Shown: one piece after another, positions 9,429-17,504 of the stretch
How the letters are laid out: each line of letters starts with the position of its first letter
Position numbering within the stretch: position 1 is the first letter of the stretch
Assembly (NCBI GenBank): GCA_964436345.1
Contig: CAYTCC010000002.1
Location: 1 to 36,344, forward strand
From: GCA-002694895 sp964436345
GTDB lineage: Bacteria > Chloroflexota > Dehalococcoidia > Lucifugimonadales > GCA-002694895
Length of the DNA: 36,344 nt
Direction of reading: 5' to 3'
The notes under the pieces: generated by a model
Told to the model about the DNA's origin: nothing
What the model saw: the letters and a program-made list of their open reading frames with translations, nothing else
Databases searched by the model: none
Made by a program: the position numbers and the translations under genes

Positions 9429-11128
9429 TATTCAACCTCCTGTGATGAAGGTTCTTCCATCATGTCTTGAACAGTTGTTCCTGAAGGAATCATTGGATAA
9501 ACATTTTCTTCAGATTCAACAATAAAGTCTATCAATACTGGGCCATCATGTTTAATCGCATCTAAAATTGCAGGCTTTACTTGTGTTTTATCAGTAACTT
9601 TTAAAGCATAAATATCAAATGCTTCTGCTAATTTCACAAAATCAGGGATCCCTTTATAGGATGTAGATACATAAGATTTTTCATAAAACAGTTCTTGCCA
9701 TTGCCTTACCATACCTAAAAAGCCATTGTTCATAATCGCAAATTTAATAGGAAGTTTGTTTTCAGAAATTGTAGCTAATTCAGACATAGTCATTTGAAAT
9801 CCTCCATCACCGGCAATAGACCATACCATTTCGTTTGGTCTGCCAACCTGAGCTCCTAATGCTGCTGGTACCTCATAACCCATTGCTCCGGCACCTCCGG
9901 ATGTAATGATTTTATTTTTATCATTAAATGGATAATGCTGAGCAGCCCACATTTGATGTTGCCCAACCCCGGTTACTATAATTGAGTCTCCATTTGTCAA
10001 TTTATGCAATTCTTTCATTATGAATTGAGGAAGTAATTTTTCAGTGTCTCTAAGTGCTAGGCTTGGATGATTGTTTTTTAATCTGTCTATTTGTTTTATC
10101 CATTCCACATGTGTTTTTTCTTCCACTGATTTTACTAAATTTGACAATGTAGTTTTTGCATCTGATACTATAGGTACATCTGCATGAATTATTTTACCTA
10201 TTTCAGATGCGTCGATATCTATATGAATTTTTTTAGCATTAGATGCAAATTTGTCAGGATTTCCTGTGATTCTATCATCGAATCTCATTCCAACAGCAAT
10301 GATAAGGTCTGACTGATCAAGTATAAGATTAGAGTAAGCCATTCCATGCATACCTGGCCATCCATAGTAAAGGAAGTGATTTGCAGGAAAGGAGCTTAAA
10401 CCTAAAAGGGTATTTATAACAGGTATTTGGCATTTTTCTGCTAATTCTAATAATTCATCATAGGCCTTTGATATTTTAATGCCATGACCCGCCAAAAGCA
10501 CTGGTCTTTTAGCTTTATTTATAAGATCACAAGCACGTTTTATTTGCTTTTGATTTACTGATGTATTGGGTTTATATCCGGGTATATTAATATTTTTTGG
10601 ATAATTATAAACACCAGTTCCTTGAAGTATATCTTTTGGTATATCAACTAAAACGGGGCCAGGTCTTCCAGAAGTTGCTATATGAAATGCTTCTTTTATA
10701 GTTTCACCTATATCTTTTATATCCATAACAAGATAATTGTGTTTTGTAATTGGGAGTGTTATTCCTGTAATATCTGTTTCTTGAAATGCGTCGGTACCTA
10801 TTACTGGTCTGCCTACTTGGCCTGTTATTGCAACTATTGGTACTGAGTCCATTTGAGCTGTAGCTATTCCAGTTACTAGATTTGTGGTTCCTGGTCCTGA
10901 GGTCGCGAAAGCTACTCCAGCTTTACCAGTTGCTCTTGCATAGCCATCAGCAGCATGAGCTGCTCCTTGTTCATGTCGAACTAATATATGTTTTAATTTT
11001 TCGTATTCTGGTAATACTTGATATAAGGGTAATATAGCCCCCCCAGGAATTCCGAAAATGTGTTCAACGCCTTCTCTGATCAGAGATTCGCAAACCATTT
11101 GTGATCCGTTCATTAATTTGTTATTCAT
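9428..11128 (-). CDS. ilvB: Acetolactate synthase large (catalytic) subunit
   Basis: IlvB is the thiamine-diphosphate enzyme that makes acetolactate or acetohydroxybutyrate from pyruvate. The 566-residue chain has the three-domain order of the family: an N-terminal PYR domain with the catalytic Glu E53 in RHEQGAAHAADGYAR, a central domain (RPVLLAGHG), and a C-terminal PP domain with GDGGFQMTMSELATI and NNGFLGMVRQWQ. The short MEWS-type ending (MIPSGTTVQDMME) is also normal. It is the first gene of ilvBNC-leuACD and lies behind a leucine T-box terminator. The start is ATG 11128; a second ATG five codons in (11116-11114 region) is possible. No strong ribosome-binding site is visible before either. 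Confidence 0.96.
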   Translation of the reverse strand: MNNKLMNGSQMVCESLIREGVEHIFGIPGGAILPLYQVLPEYEKLKHILVRHEQGAAHAADGYARATGKAGVAFATSGPGTTNLVTGIATAQMDSVPIVAITGQVGRPVIGTDAFQETDITGITLPITKHNYLVMDIKDIGETIKEAFHIATSGRPGPVLVDIPKDILQGTGVYNYPKNINIPGYKPNTSVNQKQIKRACDLINKAKRPVLLAGHGIKISKAYDELLELAEKCQIPVINTLLGLSSFPANHFLYYGWPGMHGMAYSNLILDQSDLIIAVGMRFDDRITGNPDKFASNAKKIHIDIDASEIGKIIHADVPIVSDAKTTLSNLVKSVEEKTHVEWIKQIDRLKNNHPSLALRDTEKLLPQFIMKELHKLTNGDSIIVTGVGQHQMWAAQHYPFNDKNKIITSGGAGAMGYEVPAALGAQVGRPNEMVWSIAGDGGFQMTMSELATISENKLPIKFAIMNNGFLGMVRQWQELFYEKSYVSTSYKGIPDFVKLAEAFDIYALKVTDKTQVKPAILDAIKHDGPVLIDFIVESEENVYPMIPSGTTVQDMMEEPSSQEVE

Positions 11129-11146
11129 TGTTTGTTTAATTTTTAT

Positions 11147-11174
11147 AAATAAAAACCCGTCCCAAAGGGACGGG
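11147..11174 (-). terminator. Intrinsic terminator (attenuator) of the T-box leader
   Basis: A perfect 8-bp hairpin, CCCGTCCC-TTT-GGGACGGG on the minus strand, is followed by TTTTTATTT. Its 5' arm is also the 3' strand of the T-box antiterminator, giving a two-state switch just ahead of ilvB. Confidence 0.93.
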
Positions 11175-11393
11175 ATATGTTACCCGTGGTACCACCCTAA
11201 TTGCTATTAGTTAGAAAGCCACTTAAATGCAAGCTGTAACGGGCAATCCCGGCTATCTCTAATTATTCAAGATAGCACTCAAGGGTGAGTTCTGAAGATT
11301 TGAGATATCGACTTACACCATATTCGATTCGCTAAATCCCAAACTTCTTCATACTAATCCCTATCACTGCTTTGATTATTATATTTTCAGTGA
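11147..11393 (-). promoter_or_regulatory. T-box leader (leucine specifier) controlling ilvBNC-leuACD
   Basis: This 5' leader reads uncharged tRNA and prevents premature termination when leucine is scarce. Stem I spans about 11275-11370: a basal GCA/TGC helix, a GA kink-turn-like loop, GGG/CCC, then an internal loop with AGTA on one side and AGAACTCA on the other, then GAAG-TTTGGGAT paired with ATCTCAAA-CTTC. In that loop the codon after AGAA is CTC (11289-11287), a leucine codon. The apical part contains GGTGTAAG. The conserved T-box AGGGTGGTACCACGGG lies at 11198-11183. The antiterminator is AGGG, a 7-base bulge (TGGTACC, whose TGGT pairs with tRNA NCCA), ACGGG, a loop, CCCGT and CCCT. It uses the same arm as the terminator, so the two exclude each other. 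This is the only stretch over 300 bases without a gene. Confidence 0.93.
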
Positions 11394-11399
11394 GATAAT

Positions 11400-11428
11400 A
11401 TCATAAATAACATGTAGAATTGTGTCAA
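11400..11428 (-). promoter_or_regulatory. Sigma-70-type promoter of the ilv-leu operon
   Basis: On the minus strand a perfect -35 box TTGACA (11428-11423) is followed after exactly 17 bases by TATGAT (11405-11400). The predicted start of transcription, about 11393, is just upstream of T-box stem I, so position supports function. Confidence 0.82.
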
Positions 11429-11484
11429 TTATCACAGAGGTTAAATATAGTTCAAGTTCTTAAATATACCAATTACAAGGAAAT

Positions 11485-12534
11485 ATGATGTATTTGCTGG
11501 AAAAATATAAGCAATTATTACCTATTAATGATAATACTCCTTTATTCAGTTTAGGAGAAGGTAACACTCCTTTAGTTAAATCTAATAATATTTTTAAAGA
11601 AATAGGGTGTAAAGAATTATATTTTAAACTTGAAGGATGTAATCCCACAGGATCTTTTAAAGACAGGGGGATGGTTATGGCTGTTTCAAAAGCTATAGAA
11701 AAAGGATCTAAAAAGATTATATGTGCTTCAACAGGAAATACTAGTGCATCAGCAGCAGCTTTTGGATCATATTGCGGATTAGAAACAATAGTGTTGATAC
11801 CTGAAGGAAAAATTGCTGTAGGTAAATTGACTCAAGCAGTAGCATATGGGGCAAAAATTGTTTCTATAAATGGGAATTTTGATCAGGCATTAAATTTAGT
11901 AAAAGAGATATCAGCACAACAAGAAGATATAGAGCTTGTTAATTCAATTAATCCAAATAGAATTCATGGGCAGAAAACTGGAGCTTTTGAAATTGTAGAT
12001 GAACTTGGATATGCTCCTGATGAAGTATTCATTCCTGTAGGAAATGCCGGAAACATCACTGCTTATTGGGATGGTTTTAAAATTTATAATGATTTGAATA
12101 CCTCTAATCTTCCTAAAATGATTGGATTTCAAGCAACAAATTCTGCACCAATAGTAAATAAAAAAATTATTGAAAATCCTGAAACAGTAGCAACTGCAAT
12201 TAGAATTGGAAATCCAGCAAGCTGGGAATTTGCTGAAAAAGCACTACATGAATCATCAGGACAAATAGATGCTATTGATGATGATAGAATTATTGAAGGA
12301 TATAAAGTGATAGCATCAATGGAAGGTATATTTGCAGAACCAGCTTCCTGTATTACTGTTGCAGGGCTTTATCATTTAAAGAAATTAGGATATGATTTCT
12401 CGGGAAAAACAATTGTTTGTATTTTGACAGGAAACGGATTAAAAGATTCTGATTTTGCAAATAATTATTTAGATTTTCAAATAAATAAAATAAATCCCGT
12501 ATTTGAAGAATTGAAAAACTTTTTACTATCATAA
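11485..12534 (+). CDS. thrC: Threonine synthase
   Basis: Threonine synthase converts O-phosphohomoserine to threonine with pyridoxal phosphate. The 349-residue product is of the short bacterial type (fold type II PLP enzyme). The PLP lysine is K59 in NPTGSFKDRGM; the phosphate-binding loops ASTGNTSASAAAFG and PVGNAGNITAYW are present, as is the ending VCILTGNGLKD. The gene begins ATGATG; the purine-rich AAGG at 11477-11480 is four bases from the first ATG and seven from the second (11488), so the second is an equally good start. It is divergent from the T-box leader and followed 18 bases later by an acyltransferase. Relatives such as threonine dehydratase or cysteate synthase are less likely given the motif set. 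Confidence 0.93.
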   Translation: MMYLLEKYKQLLPINDNTPLFSLGEGNTPLVKSNNIFKEIGCKELYFKLEGCNPTGSFKDRGMVMAVSKAIEKGSKKIICASTGNTSASAAAFGSYCGLETIVLIPEGKIAVGKLTQAVAYGAKIVSINGNFDQALNLVKEISAQQEDIELVNSINPNRIHGQKTGAFEIVDELGYAPDEVFIPVGNAGNITAYWDGFKIYNDLNTSNLPKMIGFQATNSAPIVNKKIIENPETVATAIRIGNPASWEFAEKALHESSGQIDAIDDDRIIEGYKVIASMEGIFAEPASCITVAGLYHLKKLGYDFSGKTIVCILTGNGLKDSDFANNYLDFQINKINPVFEELKNFLLS

Positions 12535-12552
12535 TTTGTATAATCATTATTT

Positions 12553-13569
12553 ATGAATCCTTTAGTTAAAATAAATTGCATTGAATTGACATGGATTGAG
12601 TCAAAAGAAAAGGTGAATGAATGGGAAAATTTGTTAATTGAATCTGATTTCCCTCATCCTTTTTCTTCATTCACTTTTTATAATTCATGGGTTGAAACCT
12701 TTGTTGATGATTTGACTCAAATTAAAATGCTGTTCTTTTACAATGAAAATAAATTAGTAGGTATGGCTCCTGTTTTTATAGATCATAATAATAAAAATGT
12801 TTCTATATTAGGTGATAAAGATTTATTTGATTACCGTGACATAATTTATATATCTGGATTTTACGAAGAAATTTATATTGAATTTTTATCATATCTGAAA
12901 TTGCAACCATGGTTTCAGGGATACACAATTTTTATGCAGTCAATTCCAGAATCTTCTGAATTATTTAATTTGGTAAATACTGATAAATTAAATAATTTTG
13001 CGGATGTAGAAATTAAACAGGAAGATGTTACTCCAATATATGATGTTAATGGTGTATGGGATGATTATTTATTAGCTCTGAATAAAAAACAACGTCATGA
13101 AATCAGAAGGAAATTAAGAAAATTTGAATCCCAAGATTTTCAATTTAAACTTATTAGAAACAATGATGATTTGTCAGTATTTTTATCAGATTTTTATGAA
13201 TTGTTCATAAATAGCAGAGAAGATAAAAAAGAATTTCTAACAGAAGAACGTAAGACTTTTTTTAATAAAATGTTATTTGCTTTTGCTGAAAAAAACGAAT
13301 TGAAAATCCTTTCCTATTATGATGGCAATACTTTGATATCCGCATGCATAGTAATTGAATATGCAAATATATACTTTTTGTATAATAGTGCTTATTCTTT
13401 GGATTACAATTCGTACAGTGTTGGGTTAGTAAGTAAAATTATAGCTTTAAAACAATCAATAGAAAATAACAATCATGCTTTTAATTTTTTAAGAGGTAAT
13501 GAAAGATACAAATATGAATTAGGGGGCGAGGATATAAAATTGCACGAGATAAAATTATTAGTTAATTAG
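12553..13569 (+). CDS. FemAB/CelD-like GNAT acyltransferase
   Basis: The 338-residue protein looks like the double-GNAT 'CelD/BioF2-like' acyltransferase group (Acetyltransf_6 type), related to the FemAB peptidoglycan enzymes. Support: an N-terminal half with PHPFSSFTFYNSWVETF and the linker KKQRHEIRRKLRKFESQ, a charged helix often seen between the two halves of these proteins, and a C-terminal half with ILSYYDGNTLISACIVIEY, YNSAYSLDYNSYSVG and FNFLRGNERYKYELGG. No signal peptide or membrane segment is seen, so it is probably cytoplasmic. The substrate is unknown. It sits 18 bases after thrC and 11 bases before a glycosyltransferase, so a role in modifying a surface glycan or glycolipid is a reasonable guess, no more. 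Confidence 0.72.
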   Translation: MNPLVKINCIELTWIESKEKVNEWENLLIESDFPHPFSSFTFYNSWVETFVDDLTQIKMLFFYNENKLVGMAPVFIDHNNKNVSILGDKDLFDYRDIIYISGFYEEIYIEFLSYLKLQPWFQGYTIFMQSIPESSELFNLVNTDKLNNFADVEIKQEDVTPIYDVNGVWDDYLLALNKKQRHEIRRKLRKFESQDFQFKLIRNNDDLSVFLSDFYELFINSREDKKEFLTEERKTFFNKMLFAFAEKNELKILSYYDGNTLISACIVIEYANIYFLYNSAYSLDYNSYSVGLVSKIIALKQSIENNNHAFNFLRGNERYKYELGGEDIKLHEIKLLVN

Positions 13570-13580
13570 TATATTAATTT

Positions 13581-14795
13581 ATGAAAATATTAGTTATTTC
13601 TTATCACACATGTCCCGTTAATAAACTTGGAAGTAAAGATGCCGGAGGATTAAATATTTATCTTCATGAAATTTCTAAAGAATTAGGCACAACAGGTCAT
13701 GAAGTAGATATATTTACTAGAGAACATGATATTCATGACCCTCTAGAGATAGAAATTAATGATAATTCTAAAGTAGTTCATTTAGATGCCGGTGATTTAA
13801 GTGAAGTGAAACATCAGATGCATAATTTTATAGATTTGTTCACTGTAAATTTAATGAATTACATTACTGAACGAAATTTGCAATATGATTTGATTTATTC
13901 AAATTATTGGATGTCTGGAATGGTGGGGAAACTTATTTCAGAACAATTGAAAATTCCTCACATAATTACTTTTCATACAATGGGCCTCACTAAACGTACA
14001 GTTAATTATATGGAAAATGAAAGTGATTTCAGGATTGATAATGAATTAGATTTAATAAAAAAAAGTGATGCTATTATTGTACCAACATATCAGGAAAAAG
14101 AAAATTTGATTTTAAATTATAAAAATAAAAATAATATTTATATTGTTTCTCCTGGTGTTGATTTAGAAAAATTCAAATCTAAAAATAAATTTGAATCAAG
14201 GAAAAAATTAAGATTATCACAAACTAGCAAAATATTACTTTCAGTTGGTCGCCTTGAACCTTTGAAGGGTTATGATGTTTTAATAAATGCATTAAGTTTT
14301 TTGGATACAAACGATGATTTTGATGTGCAATTATTGATTATTGGTGGCGATGATAAATCAAAAAAAGAATTAGAAAGATTAAATTCTTTAAAATTGAAAC
14401 ATGGATTAAGTAAACGAGTAAATTTTTTAGGTGTAATTGATCATGATAAATTACCATTATATTTTTCAGCTGCAGATGTATTTGTAATGCCATCAGCTCA
14501 TGAGACATTTGGAATAGCTGCCTTGGAAGCAAGTGCATGTAATTTACCAGTGATTGCCCCACAAGTAGGAGGATTAAAATCTGTTGTCAAACATGCACAA
14601 ACAGGATTTTTATCAAATTCTAATAGATGCCCGGAATCTTTGATCCATTATTTGGAAATATTATTGAAAAATGAACCTTTAAGAGAACAATTTGGAATTA
14701 ACTCAAGATTACATGCTATGAATTATAGCTGGGAAAAATCATCAAAGGACTTAATATCTGTTTTTGAAGATGTATTATCTAAATGCCTCGTCTGA
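13581..14795 (+). CDS. Glycosyltransferase family 4
   Basis: This is a retaining GT-B glycosyltransferase of family GT4. The 404-residue protein has the N-terminal glycine-rich acceptor-side loop (GSKDAGGLNIYLHEISKEL, near residue 17), a linker, and the nucleotide-sugar half from about 210 with LLSVGRLEPLKGYDVLINAL. The E-x7-E motif is in SAHETFGIAALEAS (about 305-318), followed by PVIAPQVGGLKSVV. The N-terminal loop resembles the MshA/sucrose-synthase-like branch of GT4, but this alone does not fix the acceptor. It overlaps the convergent GNAT gene by 21 bases at the 3' end. With the upstream acyltransferase it may act in lipid glycosylation or surface polysaccharide synthesis. Confidence 0.9.
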   Translation: MKILVISYHTCPVNKLGSKDAGGLNIYLHEISKELGTTGHEVDIFTREHDIHDPLEIEINDNSKVVHLDAGDLSEVKHQMHNFIDLFTVNLMNYITERNLQYDLIYSNYWMSGMVGKLISEQLKIPHIITFHTMGLTKRTVNYMENESDFRIDNELDLIKKSDAIIVPTYQEKENLILNYKNKNNIYIVSPGVDLEKFKSKNKFESRKKLRLSQTSKILLSVGRLEPLKGYDVLINALSFLDTNDDFDVQLLIIGGDDKSKKELERLNSLKLKHGLSKRVNFLGVIDHDKLPLYFSAADVFVMPSAHETFGIAALEASACNLPVIAPQVGGLKSVVKHAQTGFLSNSNRCPESLIHYLEILLKNEPLREQFGINSRLHAMNYSWEKSSKDLISVFEDVLSKCLV

Positions 14796-15581
14796 GAATT
14801 CATACCAATAACTTTCTTCGATATCTTCAAACCCATATTTTCTATATACATTTCTTGCACTTGCATTGTCAGCATCAACTTCCAAAATAAGATTGTGATA
14901 CTTATTTTTAATTAGAAAATTAATTGAACTTTTCAACAATTTTTTTGCTATTCCTTTTCCTCTTGATTGAGGAAGTGTTCCTATCATAGAAACATGTGCT
15001 ATTTTATGATTGTTTGTATTTTTTGTAAGCCAGATATATCCTTCAGGTTCATTGATTTCTTTGTAAAATAAAATTCCATCTTTAATATTATTATTCGATC
15101 GAATTTTGTTTTTAATTTCTTTTATTGAATTAGGAGAAAAACCCCAACTATCTATAAATGATGCATTTTGAATTAAGTGTAAATTATTGATCAAATGATT
15201 TTCATTTTTGATATTAACAATATGATTGGAATCTAATTCAGAATATGTTTTAGATTTTAATTTAACAAGATTGAGGTTCATTTTTTTATATGTTTTAACT
15301 GGTTTCATTGAGTTGTGGGGAGGTAGTTTGGATAATGATTTATTGAGTTGTATATGGATTACTTTATATTCATGGATATTTATATTGTGTTTATTTAGAA
15401 TTTGGCTGAATTTTGAATAGATTAACTTGAAATCCAATTCTTTATTGTTTTCAGATGAGTTTTTTTCAAGTTCTTTTGGTATTAAAACTATTCTTTTTAT
15501 TTTTGGTTCAAAGATGATTTCTATGTGCCCATTATGCAATGAATAATTTTCAATATCTGTAATAGGTATTATAATTTTCAT
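14775..15581 (-). CDS. GNAT N-acetyltransferase with uncharacterised N-terminal half
   Basis: The C-terminal part (about 115-262) is a GNAT acetyltransferase. The acetyl-CoA loop is Q205-SRGKG-IAKKLL (205-216), preceded by HVSMIGTLP and followed by LEVDADNASARNVYRKYGF, the usual motif B. The N-terminal 110 residues are Lys/Asn-rich and not recognised, but may be a decayed GNAT-like domain as in two-domain enzymes of this shape. The segment FIDSWGFSPNSIKEI is typical of the MshD-like subgroup. The substrate is unknown, and mycothiol synthesis should not be assumed. It overlaps the end of the GT4 gene and follows a small unknown gene by 18 bases on the same strand, so those two are likely cotranscribed. 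Confidence 0.78.
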   Translation of the reverse strand: MKIIIPITDIENYSLHNGHIEIIFEPKIKRIVLIPKELEKNSSENNKELDFKLIYSKFSQILNKHNINIHEYKVIHIQLNKSLSKLPPHNSMKPVKTYKKMNLNLVKLKSKTYSELDSNHIVNIKNENHLINNLHLIQNASFIDSWGFSPNSIKEIKNKIRSNNNIKDGILFYKEINEPEGYIWLTKNTNNHKIAHVSMIGTLPQSRGKGIAKKLLKSSINFLIKNKYHNLILEVDADNASARNVYRKYGFEDIEESYWYEFSDEAFR

Positions 15582-15599
15582 TTAATTTTTCCTGACATA

Positions 15600-15824
15600 T
15601 TATTTTAGATATTTAGTTTTAGAAAAAGGATCGTTTGTTGCAAATATAATTTCTTCGTTTTCATGAATGTGTAAAAGTGCTCCTGCCTTTGTTTTTATTA
15701 TATCTATTGATATAAAGGTTTCTTTGGAATTCGTATGATTAAAAATATCATTCCAATAATATCCTTCTCTTTTTAATTTGTATTTTAAATTTTTTATATC
15801 ACTTATTTTAGAGTTGTTTTCCAT
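15600..15824 (-). CDS. Small hypothetical protein (74 aa)
   Basis: The 74-residue product is not recognised. It is charged, with an N-terminal basic helix (DIKNLKYKLKREGYYW) and a more hydrophobic, beta-prone second half (ETFISIDIIKTKAGALLHIHENEEIIFATN). There is no signal peptide, membrane segment or Cys pair. It fills the space ahead of the GNAT gene on the same strand with an 18-base gap, and no other frame there is better, so it is probably a real short gene cotranscribed with that GNAT. It could also be chance in AT-rich DNA. Its start (ATG 15824) faces the amidohydrolase gene across an 87-base divergent gap. Confidence 0.5.
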   Translation of the reverse strand: MENNSKISDIKNLKYKLKREGYYWNDIFNHTNSKETFISIDIIKTKAGALLHIHENEEIIFATNDPFSKTKYLK

Positions 15825-15911
15825 GATTTTGTCGGTAATAATAATTTTATTGTTTATATTTATTATAAATTTTAATATTAAATTTGAATATTCAATTCAC
15901 AGGGAGTATAA

Positions 15912-17504
15912 ATGTTTGATGTATTAATAATAAATGGAAATTTAGTTGATGGTACAGGTAATAAGGCATCAAAAGTCGATATAGGGATTATTGCGGATAA
16001 AATTAATCAAATAGGAAATTTAAAAGATGCATCTGCCAAAAAAATAATTGATGGAAATGGAAAAACAATATCACCAGGTTTTATTGATACTCATGCTCAT
16101 TCAGATGCTGCATTACTTATTGACCCTATCCATGAAAATGGGATAAGGCAAGGAATAACTACTGAGATACTTGGACAAGATGGATTATCATATGCTCCTT
16201 TATCTAAAGAAAATTATTTATTAAATAAAAGGTATTTAGCTGGAATTTTGGGCAACCCTCCTGATGATTTAGATATGTCATCAGTAGAAAAATTCAGATC
16301 ACATTATGATCAAAAATGTAGTATAAATACTGTATACCCAGTTGCGCATGGAGCCTTAAGAATTGAAACTGTTGGATTTCTAGACATCCCTTTAGTAGGA
16401 GATGATATGAAAAAAGCAAAGCGGCTTTTATATAAATCTCTTGAAGAAGGAGCTGTTGGCTTAGCGACCGGGATGTCTTATTACCCTAACGCTTGGTCTG
16501 ATACAAAAGAATTAATTGAATTGTGTGAAGTTGTTAGCGATAGTTCAAAAGTTTATGTTACACATTTAAGAGACAGAAATACAGAAAGAGGTTTTGGAGG
16601 AGGGGGGATTTCAGAGGCTCTTGAAATCGGCAGGCAGTCTGGTGTGAAAGTTCACTTTTCGCATACAAGAACAAGTGCACTAAATGTAGGTCAAGTCCCT
16701 GAAATGATGAAAGATATTGATAAAGCAAAAAATGAAGGAATTGATGTCACTTTGGAATTATATCCTTATCCTACAGGTAGTACGTATCCTTTGAGTTTTT
16801 TACCTTCATTTGCTCACGAAGGTGGACCAGATGAAGTTATTAAAAAATTAAATGACCCAAATGAATTTGAAAAAATAGTAAGTACTATGATAGAAGAATT
16901 ATCTCCTTATAGAAGAGAAGCTTTTAATGATGCAGTGTTTTCTTATTCCCCTAATAATCCTGAATTAGAAGGTATGAGTCTTGTAGATTTAGCAAAAATG
17001 AATAATCAATCAGCAGAAGTAACATTATGCGAACTTCTAAGGGATAATAAATTACAACTTGGTTATAGGGGTGCACCTCCAATAAATGTTAATGTATGGT
17101 CTCAATTGAATGAAGATGCTATAAGTTTATTAAAACGTGATGATTACATGGTTGGTAGTGATGCTATTCCTATGGGTAAATATTGTCATCCAAGAGCTTA
17201 TGGATGTTTCCCTAGATTTTTAGGAAGATTAAGAAGATCTTACTGGGTAGACGGACTTGAAGAAATGGTTCAAAGAATGACTCAAAACCCTGCTGAAAGA
17301 TTTGGATTAATAGGCAGGGGAGTAATTAAAAAAGGTAATTTTGCTGACGTGGTTATTTTTGATGCTGATAACATCAATGATTTGGCAACGTATGATGATC
17401 CTATTCAGTATCCAGTAGGAATTGAACATGTTTTGGTAAATGGGGAATTAGTAGTAGAAAATAATCAAGTTACAGGGATTACACCAGGAAGAGCGATTCC
17501 TTAA
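15912..17504 (+). CDS. D-aminoacylase-like amidohydrolase
   Basis: This 530-residue enzyme belongs to the amidohydrolase superfamily, closest in look to N-acyl-D-amino-acid deacylase. The N-terminal beta-sandwich strand (FDVLIINGNLVDGTGNKASK) leads into the barrel with the H61-x-H63 pair in GFIDTHAHSD. Further expected metal or substrate residues appear in YVTHLRDRNTE, VHFSHTRTS and MVGSDAIPMGKYCHPRAYG. The C-terminal sandwich ends with GVIKKGNFADVVIFD. Where D-aminoacylase has a metal-binding Cys in GNCG, this protein reads GQDG (D90), so the metal site probably differs. A GGGAG ribosome site lies just before the ATG. It is monocistronic, with a stop overlapping the convergent aminotransferase by four bases. 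A deacylase or D-hydantoinase-like role is inferred; the substrate is open. Confidence 0.82.
   Translation: MFDVLIINGNLVDGTGNKASKVDIGIIADKINQIGNLKDASAKKIIDGNGKTISPGFIDTHAHSDAALLIDPIHENGIRQGITTEILGQDGLSYAPLSKENYLLNKRYLAGILGNPPDDLDMSSVEKFRSHYDQKCSINTVYPVAHGALRIETVGFLDIPLVGDDMKKAKRLLYKSLEEGAVGLATGMSYYPNAWSDTKELIELCEVVSDSSKVYVTHLRDRNTERGFGGGGISEALEIGRQSGVKVHFSHTRTSALNVGQVPEMMKDIDKAKNEGIDVTLELYPYPTGSTYPLSFLPSFAHEGGPDEVIKKLNDPNEFEKIVSTMIEELSPYRREAFNDAVFSYSPNNPELEGMSLVDLAKMNNQSAEVTLCELLRDNKLQLGYRGAPPINVNVWSQLNEDAISLLKRDDYMVGSDAIPMGKYCHPRAYGCFPRFLGRLRRSYWVDGLEEMVQRMTQNPAERFGLIGRGVIKKGNFADVVIFDADNINDLATYDDPIQYPVGIEHVLVNGELVVENNQVTGITPGRAIP

Noticed and set aside
13581..15581. Mycothiol synthesis pair (MshA-like GT4 next to MshD-like GNAT)
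   Set aside because: The resemblance is limited to general family loops, the genes are convergent rather than cotranscribed, no mshB or mshC is present, and the lineage does not look actinobacterial.
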